Shown here in pieces: positions 8,273-16,789 of a stretch of DNA of 64,000 nucleotides (positions are counted from its first letter, which is position 1; each line of letters begins with the position of its first letter). Made by a program: the position numbers and the translations under genes. The notes beneath the pieces were generated by a model that had not been told where the DNA came from, ran no database searches, and worked only from the letters and a program-made list of their open reading frames with translations. The stretch is from NCBI GenBank assembly GCA_018241505.1, contig JAFEDS010000016.1, forward strand, positions 1 to 64,000, given 5' to 3'. The DNA comes from Pseudomonadota bacterium. Lineage in GTDB: Bacteria > Pseudomonadota > Gammaproteobacteria > Steroidobacterales > Steroidobacteraceae.

Positions 8273-9535
8273 TCATAGTGGAAACTGCCGCAGCATGCCG
8301 ATCAGCGCCCGTGTGCCCACCGCGAAGTCGTCGAGCGTCATGGCTTCGTCCGGATTGTGGCTACCATCATCATTCCGCACAAAAATCATTGCCGCAGGAA
8401 TTCCCAACTCGGCAAACACCGCCGCATCGTGCCCGGCTCCGCTCGGCATCTCCAAAGGCCGATCCAGCAGCCCCATCAGGCAGCTTCTCAGCCTGGCATC
8501 CATCATCGCTGGAGGTGAATCGGTGGCGGCGCCCAGATCGAATGCGACTCGGTAGGCACGCCCGATTTCCTCCGCGGCGCGGCGCGCCTCGGAGGCCACG
8601 CAGTCCATCACTTCCATGGACAGGCTGCGCAGGTCAATCACAAAGCGCGTCTCGCCCGCGACTTTGCTCGGCGCATGCGCGGCTTTGTCGGTATAGAGCT
8701 CGCCATGGGTCACCAACAGATCGGCCCCCTCGCTTTCAACACGACTCCAGACACACTCCATGTGGTGCAGAAACGCCACAGTCGCCGCCACCGCATCATG
8801 ACGCAGAGCGCGCGGCAGCGCGCCGGAATGCCCGTATTCTCCCACGCACCGGGCAGTTCGAAAACGCTTGCAGCCCCGAATGCCCGTTACCACTGCCGCC
8901 GGGAGACCTTCCGCCACCAGCCGTGGACCCTGCTCGATGTGCAGCTCCAGGTAGGCGCGAATCTGACGAGGCTCAATGAGGCGGCGGCGTTCCGCGATAG
9001 CGCTGGGATCGAAGCCGCGAGCGGCCAGGGTTTCCCCTAGCGTCCGGCCGTTGTCGGAGCGCCGTACGGCCAGACACGCAGGATCCAACAGACCGAACGC
9101 GCCTTCACTGCCGAGGTAGGAGACATCAAACCATGATGACTCCTCCGCGCGGATCGCCATCACTCCAATGTCATAGTCAGGAACAAAGCCCGAAGAGCGA
9201 AGCGTCGCGAGCGCACAAATCCCGGCGACAACGCCGGCGGCCCCATCAAAGTTACCACCTTGCGGAACACTGTCGAGGTGCGAACCAATGAGAATTCGAG
9301 GTGCATGCCGGTCTTTCCCGGGCAGAGTCATTGTGAGGTTGCCGATTGCATCAATCGCTACCTCGAGGCCGAGCCGTTCGGCAGCACTCCGCACGATGTC
9401 GTGCGCGGCCTGCTCGCCATCCCCATAGCTGTCCCGCACGATCCCACCGCCGCGGCGCGTGGCCCGGTCGAGTTGACCGAACAACGACTCAGCCAGGGTC
9501 AGATCGACATTCCCGGAGCTGTTCTCACGTGTCAT
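8273..9535 (-). CDS. M20 family Zn-dependent hydrolase (N-carbamoyl-L-amino acid hydrolase/allantoate amidohydrolase type)
   Basis: A 420-residue dinuclear zinc amidohydrolase. Metal ligands seen in order: His86 (GSHLDSVPQGG), Asp97 (NFDGAAG), Glu in the RAEESSWF motif, His in LELHIEQGP and His in GSHNPDE near the C-terminus. The ELHIEQG signature separates the carbamoylase/allantoate amidohydrolase group from ordinary M20 peptidases. It should cleave a carbamoyl or ureido amide in the cytoplasm. It is the first gene of the leftward operon; its ATG (9535) is 35 bp from the divergent SDR start. Coupled to a PuuE-like ring-opening enzyme, it suggests ring opening followed by removal of the carbamoyl group. 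Confidence 0.9.
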   Translation of the reverse strand: MTRENSSGNVDLTLAESLFGQLDRATRRGGGIVRDSYGDGEQAAHDIVRSAAERLGLEVAIDAIGNLTMTLPGKDRHAPRILIGSHLDSVPQGGNFDGAAGVVAGICALATLRSSGFVPDYDIGVMAIRAEESSWFDVSYLGSEGAFGLLDPACLAVRRSDNGRTLGETLAARGFDPSAIAERRRLIEPRQIRAYLELHIEQGPRLVAEGLPAAVVTGIRGCKRFRTARCVGEYGHSGALPRALRHDAVAATVAFLHHMECVWSRVESEGADLLVTHGELYTDKAAHAPSKVAGETRFVIDLRSLSMEVMDCVASEARRAAEEIGRAYRVAFDLGAATDSPPAMMDARLRSCLMGLLDRPLEMPSGAGHDAAVFAELGIPAAMIFVRNDDGSHNPDEAMTLDDFAVGTRALIGMLRQFPL

Positions 9536-9570
9536 GATGCGGGCACGCTGAGTTGAAACCGGGGTTCGCA

Positions 9571-10347
9571 ATGTCCAGATTGCTCGAAGGCACTGTCGCG
9601 GTGGTGACGGGAACCAGCTCGGGAATCGGCCGGGCCATCGCCCTGACGTACGCGCAGGAAGGGGCCCGCGTTGCACTGGCGGATGTCACAACTGAACCCC
9701 TCGAAGGCGGCGAACCGACCCTCGATCTGATTCTCGAGGCCGGGGGAGACGCGTTCTTTGAAAAGGTGGACGTGGGCCAGTGGGATCAGGTGGATCGCTT
9801 GATCGGCGCCACCGTCAAGCGCTACGGTCGCCTCGACGTGATGATCAACAACGCCGCCATCTCTTCGGGGACCGGGCTTCTCGACACCACTGATGCGCAA
9901 TGGCAAGAGGTCATGCGCGTCAATCTCACCGGCATGTTTTATGGATGCAAGCGAGCCGTCCAGCAAATGACCGGCCAGGAACCGCGGGATGAAGTGCGCG
10001 GGCGGATCATCAATCTGGGTTCCCAGCAGGGAATCGTGACCTGCCCGGGTGAGACTCCGTATGGTGTCAGCAAGGCCGGGGCGATCTACATCACGCGCCA
10101 GATTGCGTGCGACTACGCCAAGGACCTCATTGTTTGCAACAGTATCTCGCCGGGAAAAATCCAGACCGGCAGGCCCGGTGTTGGGCAAGACCCCGCTTTG
10201 GTCGAAAACGCGCGCCGGCGGACACCGTGGCCGCGGTTGGGTCGGCCACAGGACATAGCCAACGCAGCCGTGTTCCTCGGAAGCAACCGCGCCACCTACA
10301 TCACCGGCGCAAATCTCGTCGTGGACGGCGGATGGCTGGCCCGCTGA
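9571..10347 (+). CDS. Short-chain dehydrogenase/reductase
   Basis: A 258-residue classical SDR. Seen: the cofactor motif TGTSSGIGRA, NNAAIS, catalytic Ser in NLGSQQG, Tyr-x3-Lys in YGVSKAG, and the C-terminal YITGANLVVDGGW. An Asp after the second strand (VALADV) favours NAD(H). The start is placed at ATG 9571; an in-frame TTG at 9553 is less likely. It is divergent from the M20 hydrolase operon and probably serves the same pathway as an alcohol or ketone redox step. Confidence 0.9.
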   Translation: MSRLLEGTVAVVTGTSSGIGRAIALTYAQEGARVALADVTTEPLEGGEPTLDLILEAGGDAFFEKVDVGQWDQVDRLIGATVKRYGRLDVMINNAAISSGTGLLDTTDAQWQEVMRVNLTGMFYGCKRAVQQMTGQEPRDEVRGRIINLGSQQGIVTCPGETPYGVSKAGAIYITRQIACDYAKDLIVCNSISPGKIQTGRPGVGQDPALVENARRRTPWPRLGRPQDIANAAVFLGSNRATYITGANLVVDGGWLAR

Positions 10348-10354
10348 GTGCATG

Positions 10355-11254
10355 TCACTCGAGCTTTACGGCGTAGATTTTGCCGTGATAAGGCGGCTTG
10401 TCGAGTTGATCGACTGCCGCCACATACAGCGTTCGCTCATCGGGACTGAAAGTAAAGTTCGGCACACCGGGTGAGGGAAGCGCGAAGCTGCGCACCAGCT
10501 TGCCACTCGAATCCACCACAAAGATCGTGCCCGCCAGCGGCGCCTTCGGCTCCTTGGGATTCTGTCCCACGTACAGCAGCCCCTGGGAATCGATTTTCAC
10601 GCCATCGGGGTAGATGTGCCCGACGTGATGAGTCAGGTCATCCATATTCAGAAACACCTCGCGGCCGGACAGGTGCCCCGCCCCGTCGACCTTGAAGCGC
10701 AACAAACGGTTCTGATCGGTTTCGATGACGTACAGCGTCCTGCCGTCGAGCGATAGCGCTATACCATTGGCATTGTGCAGATCAGCCGCGGCGCGCGTGA
10801 TTGTCCCATCGGCCGCGATATAGAACACGTTGGAATTGCCGCTCTTGCCCGGCTCACCGGAACAGGTGAAGTAGATTCCACCGTCGTGGTCAACGGCGAA
10901 GTCGTTGGGACCGACAAACTTCTGGCCCTTGTTGTCATGATCCCAGCCCGGCAGCGGCCTACCCTGGGCGCTCAGTCGCCCGATGGTGCCGTTGTCGTAA
11001 CAGGTGGTGAGGAACTCCCCGTGGGAGGTGCGGATGACTGCCGAAGGCCCACAGCCTTTCAGGGTGCCGAAAATGCGATTGCTGCTGCCATCCCAAACTG
11101 TGACCGTGTTGCGATCGTACTCAACGTAGTACAACTTGCCGGCGTACCAGATGGGTCCTTCGGGGAAATGGGCATCTTCATTGAGGATCCTGAAGTCCGC
11201 GGCCATAACCGACGTCGTCAGTAAGGCCGCGGCCAGGCAGAACAGTGTCTTCAC
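10355..11254 (-). CDS. SMP-30/gluconolactonase-like exported protein
   Basis: A 299-residue beta-propeller lactonase with a clear signal peptide (MKTLFCLAAALLTTSVMA). Metal-site motifs of the SMP-30 family are visible: FPEGPIW (Glu), GPNDFAVD (Asn), NANGIALS and YPDGVKID (Asp). It likely hydrolyses a lactone in the periplasm. It is the last gene of a TonB receptor-MFS-SMP-30 operon, sharing ATGA with the MFS gene. A paralogue with the same motifs lies at 15354-16265 on the other side of the receptor. Confidence 0.87.
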   Translation of the reverse strand: MKTLFCLAAALLTTSVMAADFRILNEDAHFPEGPIWYAGKLYYVEYDRNTVTVWDGSSNRIFGTLKGCGPSAVIRTSHGEFLTTCYDNGTIGRLSAQGRPLPGWDHDNKGQKFVGPNDFAVDHDGGIYFTCSGEPGKSGNSNVFYIAADGTITRAAADLHNANGIALSLDGRTLYVIETDQNRLLRFKVDGAGHLSGREVFLNMDDLTHHVGHIYPDGVKIDSQGLLYVGQNPKEPKAPLAGTIFVVDSSGKLVRSFALPSPGVPNFTFSPDERTLYVAAVDQLDKPPYHGKIYAVKLE

Positions 11255-12549
11255 AGGGCTGGCATTCCTACGTAATTACTGGCTTTCGTCTGATCCTGAA
11301 TGATGGTGCGGCTGGCCGCGTACAGATGGTACGCCGCCCAGAAACCCGTGGGAGCCAGCAGTAGCAAAGCGAAACGCAAGGAGGTGGCGTCAGTAGCGCC
11401 ACCCCCGGCGTACGCATCACTCAGCAGCCCCACCAGTTGCGGCGCCACAATCAGATTGAACACGTTCCCACACAACCCGGACCAGGCCGAGAATACCGTG
11501 CGCATGTGGCAGGCAGCCGTGTTTTGCACCAGCGCCATGCACGGCCCGATATAGAAATAGATGGCCGGAATGAACAGCCAGAACATGATGCGTGCGACTT
11601 CGAGCGAGTGAGTCCAATAGGCAATAAAAGAGGGAATCGTGGCCAAGGCGGTACCGCCCGCCAATACCCAGCAGACACGCCGCGCATCCAACATGACCGG
11701 CAAAGAGAAAAGCCAGGCCGTGCCGATGCTCGCCACCACGCCAGCCACGAGATGAATGTTTCCGGTGATGGCGCCAGCCTGTCCCACATCCAGGCCATAG
11801 GTGCGCATCAGAAATGTGGGCGTCCACCAGATCAATCCCCAACCCCACAGGGAACAGACTCCGCTACCCATGATGACGTGAAACGCAGCCCGCTGCCGCC
11901 ACAGGAAGCGCAGCGATTCGGCCATGGAAGCGCGCTGCGGCACGGTCCCCGCATCGAGGCCGCCGCGAACCGGCTCGCGGATGGTGAGCAACACAAGCAA
12001 ACCGATCACCAGACCTGGAACACCCAGTGCCAGAAACGACGCGCGCCAACCGTAGGCGTTGGCGACTGCACCAGCCACATCCGCACCCAACCACGCACCC
12101 AGCGGGGCCCCGAGCGCAAACACCGTAAATGCCATCGGGCGGCGCTCAGGCGCAAAATAGTCAGCCAGCAAAGAGTTGGAAGTGGGCGTCCCCCCTGCTT
12201 CTCCCGTCCCGACACCGATGCGGGCCAGGAGGAACTGCAGGTAGGTTTGCGTACGCCCGCACAAGGCCGTGAATCCCGACCAGAGGATCACACAGATACC
12301 GAGAATGTTGCGCCGGTTCGAGCGGTCGGCGAGCCACGAGATCGGCAAGCCCAGGGTGACGTAGAACAGTCCGAGCGGCACGCCGGTCAGGAACCCAACA
12401 CCCCGATCGCTCAGGCGCAGCTCCGTGCGAATGGGTTCGAGCACGGTCGATACAACATAGCGGTCGGCTATGTTGATTGTGTAGATGAGACAGGTCACGG
12501 CCAGCACGTACCAGCGCACGAGCGGGGAAGCCATTCCCGGGTTGCTCAT
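11251..12549 (-). CDS. MFS transporter
   Basis: A 432-residue inner-membrane protein with about 12 hydrophobic helices. The loop 2-3 signature appears as WLADRSNRRNIL, with ARIGVGTGEAGGTPTSNSL in helices 4-5 as in the sugar-phosphate/organic anion and spinster-like MFS groups. Its N-terminus (TINIADRYVVSTVLEPIRTELRLSD) also matches those. It should import the compound delivered by the TonB receptor encoded one base upstream (the receptor stop is at 12551-12553, the MFS ATG at 12549). The substrate is unknown; sugar acid or another organic acid is plausible. Confidence 0.9.
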   Translation of the reverse strand: MSNPGMASPLVRWYVLAVTCLIYTINIADRYVVSTVLEPIRTELRLSDRGVGFLTGVPLGLFYVTLGLPISWLADRSNRRNILGICVILWSGFTALCGRTQTYLQFLLARIGVGTGEAGGTPTSNSLLADYFAPERRPMAFTVFALGAPLGAWLGADVAGAVANAYGWRASFLALGVPGLVIGLLVLLTIREPVRGGLDAGTVPQRASMAESLRFLWRQRAAFHVIMGSGVCSLWGWGLIWWTPTFLMRTYGLDVGQAGAITGNIHLVAGVVASIGTAWLFSLPVMLDARRVCWVLAGGTALATIPSFIAYWTHSLEVARIMFWLFIPAIYFYIGPCMALVQNTAACHMRTVFSAWSGLCGNVFNLIVAPQLVGLLSDAYAGGGATDATSLRFALLLLAPTGFWAAYHLYAASRTIIQDQTKASNYVGMPAL

Positions 12550-12550
12550 A

Positions 12551-15166
12551 CTAGAACTTGTAGCCGATCTTCACCCCGAGCACTCTGGGACGCGTGATGG
12601 TTTCGGCCAGGACGAACTGGTTTGTCGAGGTGAACGTACTCTTGACCACGTTGGTCAGGTTCTCGGCGAAGAATTCGGCCGACCAGGCATCCTTGGCAAT
12701 GCCCGCCGACGCATCGTACTGCGTGATCGGCGGATTTTCGAAGCGCAGCAGCGTGGTGCTCACATTTTCGGCACCCGAGAACGACGGGTTCGAGCTCGAC
12801 TGTGTGAAGGAGTGCGAAGTGTGCGTGGCGCCCGCCTGCACAAATGCGTTGTAATCCTGAATCGCCCAGGCGTAACGCACGCGCAGGTTGAACTGAATCG
12901 GTGGCGAGTTCGCAGCCGGACCGCCCACCGGTCCGTACGGATTGTTCACGCTCAGGATGGGTTTGCCGAACTCCCCCGCACTGGCGGGATTCCCCAGCAG
13001 CGCCGGATTGTTCGCGATCAGGTACGGCGAGTTGGTCTGCTCGCTGTGATTCCACGAGGCAGAGCCTTGTACCGTGAGACCCGGCAGCACTGCCGCAATG
13101 AGCGAGGTTTCGAGGCCGCGGACCCGGTAGTTCGGGCCGTTCGCACCGAAGCCGACGTTGCCCAGCACGCCCGGGTCGAAGAAGGCAATTTGCACATTGT
13201 CCCAGTTTTCCTGGTAGATCGCGCCGTTCCATTGCAGGCGGTGGTCGAAAAATTCCGTTTTCCAACCGAGCTCGTTGTTGGTCAGGTTGTCGGAGACGAA
13301 GGCGAGCGGCGAGCAGTACTGCGCAATGCCCTGGGCGTCCGGGATGTAACAGCCGGAGCTGCGATTGAAAGCGCCCGGCCGGAAGCCCTGCGACCAGGTG
13401 TAGTAGACGAGCGCATCCGGGAAGATGTGCCAGGTTACGTTCGCCCGGCTCTTGAAGCCCTTCTGGGTATTGGCCAGGTGCTCGTCATCGATGTTGGTCG
13501 CGGAGGCGAGGCACGGCGCCGGGCCCGCCTCATAGCAGCCGAAGCTGCCGACCACCGAGCCCTTTTCGAAGTTGTCGAACTTGTAGTAGCGCGTGCCGCC
13601 CGTAACTGTCAGCACCTTGGGAATGATGTCGAAATCGACCGACGTGAAAAACGCGAGCTGATTGTAGCCACGGGTGACGTCATTGAAGAACGCCACGTTG
13701 TCGTTGCGGATGTTGGGATCGGTCACGGTCGATCCCGGGGCGACACCGACCTGCGTCATACAGCCGGCCGTCACGGTATCGGTACACGGCGGCAGGGTCT
13801 TGTACAGCCAGTTGAGCCGGTCCTCAATCTTGACCTTCTCATAGAAAGCACCGACGATGCCGCGCAGCCGCCAGTCATCGGGCGTGCTCAAGCGGAATTC
13901 ATGGCTCTGGTGGGTGTTGTACTCGTTCTCGTTCCAGACCGTCGCCGGTGAGAAGCACGTCGACTGCAGGCCGTTGGCCGGCTCGGCGCCATGGCACTGG
14001 TAATAGTCGGCGTAGAAGCCGCGCGCATAGTTGGTGTAGTCCTGGATTGCCTCGATCTTGCGAACCAGGTAGGCACCGGTATAGACGGCATGCAGCGGCC
14101 CGAGCTTGCCGTTGAGGGTCCACGCGGTGTTGGAAAACTTGTCCTTGCTGTAGGAGTCGTTGAACAGCGTGACCGACTGTGGCGGCAGCGGTTCGCCATC
14201 CGAGGCCTTCGGCATGGAATAAAACACACCCTGGGCATCCATGTCCTGGTAGCTCTGGGTGATCAGGGCGCTCCAGTCATCATTGATCTGCCACAGGCCG
14301 GACACGCGCGCGCCCTTGTAGGTGACCGGATTGATCGCGCGGCGCGCAATATTGGCATTGCTGATTGAGGGTGCATTGGGTGGCACCTCGCACGGCACCC
14401 CGTTGGTGGCGCAGTCCTGATAATTGGCGTAGTGAATGCCGAAATCGCTCGCCTTGCGGGTGAAGGTCCCCGGCACGTTGTTGATATAACCGCCGCGCTG
14501 ATCGTTGTAGATAACCGCGCGCACCGCCAGGGTGTCCGCAATCAACGGCAGGTTGATGACCGCCTGTACATCCGAATTCTGGTCGCCACCCGCAGTGGTC
14601 CCGTAGCTGCCGGAGAAGCCGGCCTCGGTCTTGTTGAGACGGGGTTTGTTGGTGATGTAGCGGATCACACCCGCCTGGGCGCCCGCGCCGAACAAGGTGC
14701 CCTGGGGGCCCTCGAGGACCTCCACTCGCTCAAGGTCGGCCGCATAGACATCGAGGTTGCGTCCGGGCAACTGTCCCGACTGGTCGTCGAGGTAAACGGC
14801 GACGTTCGGAAAGCCGTTGATGGAGCCGCCGGACTGAATGCCCTGGTTGCCGGTGCTCAGGCCGCGCATGTAGACATTGGATTGACCGGGACCGGACGAG
14901 GACGAGGAAACGTTGGGCAGGTACTTGATGAAGTCGTCGAAGTTCGCGACGTTCAGTTGTTGCAGGGTATCGCCCGTGAAGGCCTGAATCGCAATCGGCA
15001 CGTCTTGAACATTTTCGCTACGTCTTTGTGCCGTTACGACAACTTCAGTGAGCCCGGTGGCGGCCGCGGGCGCTTCATCGGCCGGCGCCGCCGCAAAGAC
15101 CACCCCACCGCCATGAGCCGCCAGTATGGCGGCAACAGCACGCGCACAGTTCTTATTGAAGCTCAT
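12551..15166 (-). CDS. TonB-dependent receptor
   Basis: An 871-residue outer-membrane receptor. It has an N-terminal signal region, then a TonB-box-like TEVVVTAQRRSENVQDVPIA and a plug domain (RVEVLEGPQGTLFGAGAQAG). A long beta barrel follows, ending in an aromatic residue (KIGYKF), the expected outer-membrane C-terminal signal. The VTAQRR...VQDVPIA opening is typical of carbohydrate or xenobiotic receptors in sphingomonads and related gammaproteobacteria, not of siderophore receptors. First gene of the operon with MFS and SMP-30; the substrate is not identifiable. Confidence 0.92.
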   Translation of the reverse strand: MSFNKNCARAVAAILAAHGGGVVFAAAPADEAPAAATGLTEVVVTAQRRSENVQDVPIAIQAFTGDTLQQLNVANFDDFIKYLPNVSSSSSGPGQSNVYMRGLSTGNQGIQSGGSINGFPNVAVYLDDQSGQLPGRNLDVYAADLERVEVLEGPQGTLFGAGAQAGVIRYITNKPRLNKTEAGFSGSYGTTAGGDQNSDVQAVINLPLIADTLAVRAVIYNDQRGGYINNVPGTFTRKASDFGIHYANYQDCATNGVPCEVPPNAPSISNANIARRAINPVTYKGARVSGLWQINDDWSALITQSYQDMDAQGVFYSMPKASDGEPLPPQSVTLFNDSYSKDKFSNTAWTLNGKLGPLHAVYTGAYLVRKIEAIQDYTNYARGFYADYYQCHGAEPANGLQSTCFSPATVWNENEYNTHQSHEFRLSTPDDWRLRGIVGAFYEKVKIEDRLNWLYKTLPPCTDTVTAGCMTQVGVAPGSTVTDPNIRNDNVAFFNDVTRGYNQLAFFTSVDFDIIPKVLTVTGGTRYYKFDNFEKGSVVGSFGCYEAGPAPCLASATNIDDEHLANTQKGFKSRANVTWHIFPDALVYYTWSQGFRPGAFNRSSGCYIPDAQGIAQYCSPLAFVSDNLTNNELGWKTEFFDHRLQWNGAIYQENWDNVQIAFFDPGVLGNVGFGANGPNYRVRGLETSLIAAVLPGLTVQGSASWNHSEQTNSPYLIANNPALLGNPASAGEFGKPILSVNNPYGPVGGPAANSPPIQFNLRVRYAWAIQDYNAFVQAGATHTSHSFTQSSSNPSFSGAENVSTTLLRFENPPITQYDASAGIAKDAWSAEFFAENLTNVVKSTFTSTNQFVLAETITRPRVLGVKIGYKF

Positions 15167-15353
15167 TCTGCGGGCACCCCCCTGTAGTCATTGTTGAATG
15201 CCCTGGCGATCCCATGCCGGCGCGTGTCAGTCGATTCGCGAGCCCCCATTGTTGCAGCGTGATGAAACACGCTGCATACTTTTCGCAACTAAAGCATATG
15301 CATCGCGAGCGGTCAACGCATCCGGAACGCAGCGCTGTTCCTGCGCTTCTGCT

Positions 15354-16265
15354 GTGCACACGAATCAACTTTTGCTCCAACAGCCAACAATTTTTCTAAC
15401 GCTGCTCGCGCTGGCTGCAACTCCCGCGCTGGCGCAGGTCACAGCCATCGACCCGGGCGCGCACTATCCGGAAGGGCCGCTGTGGCATGGCGGAAAGCTG
15501 CTGTACGTCGAATACTCCGACGGCAACATCAAGAGCTGGGACGGCAAGGCCGGCGGGGTCATCTGGCATCAGGACGGATGCGGGCCGAGCGGCCTGATTG
15601 AACGCGGCCAGGACCTGCTCATCGCCTGCTATGACGGCAACTACCTCGTCGCGATCGATTCATCCGGCAAGGAACTGCGGCAATGGCGCAGCGATGGCAA
15701 GGACCGGCCCTTTTTCGGTCCCAACGATTTTGCCGCGGATGATCGAGGTGGAATCTACTTTTCCGCGTCGGGCGCGTACGACATCAAAGCGCCGGCGACC
15801 GGCGCCCTGCTCTATTTGCAGCCGGACGGCAAGCGCATCACGAGGCTTGCCACCGGGCTGCGCTATCCCAATGGGCTTGCGGTAATGAAGGACCGGCGGC
15901 ACCTGCTCGTGGCCGAGATGCTGGAGGGACGTTTAGTCTCATTCCAGATCGGCGCCGACGGCTCGCTCAGCGATCGCAAGGTCTGGGCGCGATTGCAGGA
16001 CCTCGCCCCTCCGACACCCAACGCCGATGCCTATAACGGCCCCGACGGCCTGAAGCTCGGCCCGGACGGAAACTACTACATTGCCCAGAATGGCTCGGGG
16101 CGTGTGCTCGTGGTCGGCGACGACAAGAAACTCGTTCGGGCAATCAGCGTGCCAACTCCTTACGTAACGAACGTGGCCTTCGCGGGAAAATCCGTGTTCA
16201 TTACCGGCGGCTTCGAGCAATGGAAGGCGCCGTTTCCCGGTGCGGTGTATCGCTGGTCGTACTAG
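15354..16265 (+). CDS. SMP-30/gluconolactonase-like exported protein (paralogue)
   Basis: About 303 residues, similar in plan to the 10355-11254 protein: YPEGPLWHGGKLLYVEYSDG, GPNDFAADDRGG, YPNGLAVMKD, GPDGLKLGPDG. A signal-peptide-like segment (LLLQQPTIFLTLLALAATPA then LAQ) precedes it. There is no ATG close to this segment; GTG 15354 is the best start, and the frame is open back to 15198. Divergent from the TonB receptor, it probably acts on the same imported lactone. Its TAG stop shares a CTAG palindrome with the convergent soxG stop. Confidence 0.82.
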   Translation: MHTNQLLLQQPTIFLTLLALAATPALAQVTAIDPGAHYPEGPLWHGGKLLYVEYSDGNIKSWDGKAGGVIWHQDGCGPSGLIERGQDLLIACYDGNYLVAIDSSGKELRQWRSDGKDRPFFGPNDFAADDRGGIYFSASGAYDIKAPATGALLYLQPDGKRITRLATGLRYPNGLAVMKDRRHLLVAEMLEGRLVSFQIGADGSLSDRKVWARLQDLAPPTPNADAYNGPDGLKLGPDGNYYIAQNGSGRVLVVGDDKKLVRAISVPTPYVTNVAFAGKSVFITGGFEQWKAPFPGAVYRWSY

Positions 16266-16789
16266 GCAGAGGCGTCCTCCAGCCACTCCCACACGGTGAG
16301 AGCGTAGGTACGCAATGCATATAGATCGAAGCGCTGAGCACCGCTGCGGTGAATGAGTACGGGTGTGTGGTGTACCCCGGTCAGCGCGAATTGATCGACC
16401 CGAAAACTCTCAGGGTGAAAGTCCAAAGGCACGCCCTTGGAGAGAATGGCGCCCGCACCCTCGCCCTCAACGAACATGCACGTGCGGCTGTGTGAGAGCG
16501 AGGTAACAGCGCCCATCTGTGCCGGAATCGCCGGCGCGAAGTCGCCATCCGCCGCGCGGGTGATGATCCAATATTGTTCGGCACCTGTTTTGAGCAACTG
16601 TCGTTCGCCGACACGAACAACTGTGCCGACACTCGTTGGCAGCTCAGCGCCCAGTATCGCGCGCATGTCCTCCCGGAACTGCGCATGAGTACTGGCGAAA
16701 GCGGCGGCTTGCACTAAGCCCCAACCGCGCGACTCACCGATGCGTGCGGTTCCGGACACGCCGGCCAAAGCGGAACGTCGTTCAAACAC
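16262..16789 (-). CDS. soxG: Sarcosine oxidase subunit gamma
   Basis: A 175-residue protein in the place and order of the gamma subunit of heterotetrameric sarcosine oxidase. The C-terminal half (VDQFALTGVHHTPVLIHRSG, then FDLYALRTYALTVWEWLEDA) matches the SoxG pattern (the WEWL end is characteristic). It has a GcvT-like fold without catalytic residues and stabilises the complex. It overlaps the end of soxA by 8 bp, so it is translationally coupled. Last gene of soxBDAG. Confidence 0.85.
   Translation of the reverse strand: MFERRSALAGVSGTARIGESRGWGLVQAAAFASTHAQFREDMRAILGAELPTSVGTVVRVGERQLLKTGAEQYWIITRAADGDFAPAIPAQMGAVTSLSHSRTCMFVEGEGAGAILSKGVPLDFHPESFRVDQFALTGVHHTPVLIHRSGAQRFDLYALRTYALTVWEWLEDASA

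Noticed and set aside
11437-13951. Long rightward frames (386 and 488 codons) opposite the MFS and TonB receptor genes
   Set aside because: Antisense frames in G+C-rich coding DNA. Composition is Arg/Gly/Ala-heavy and there are no domains, while the opposite strand has clear families.
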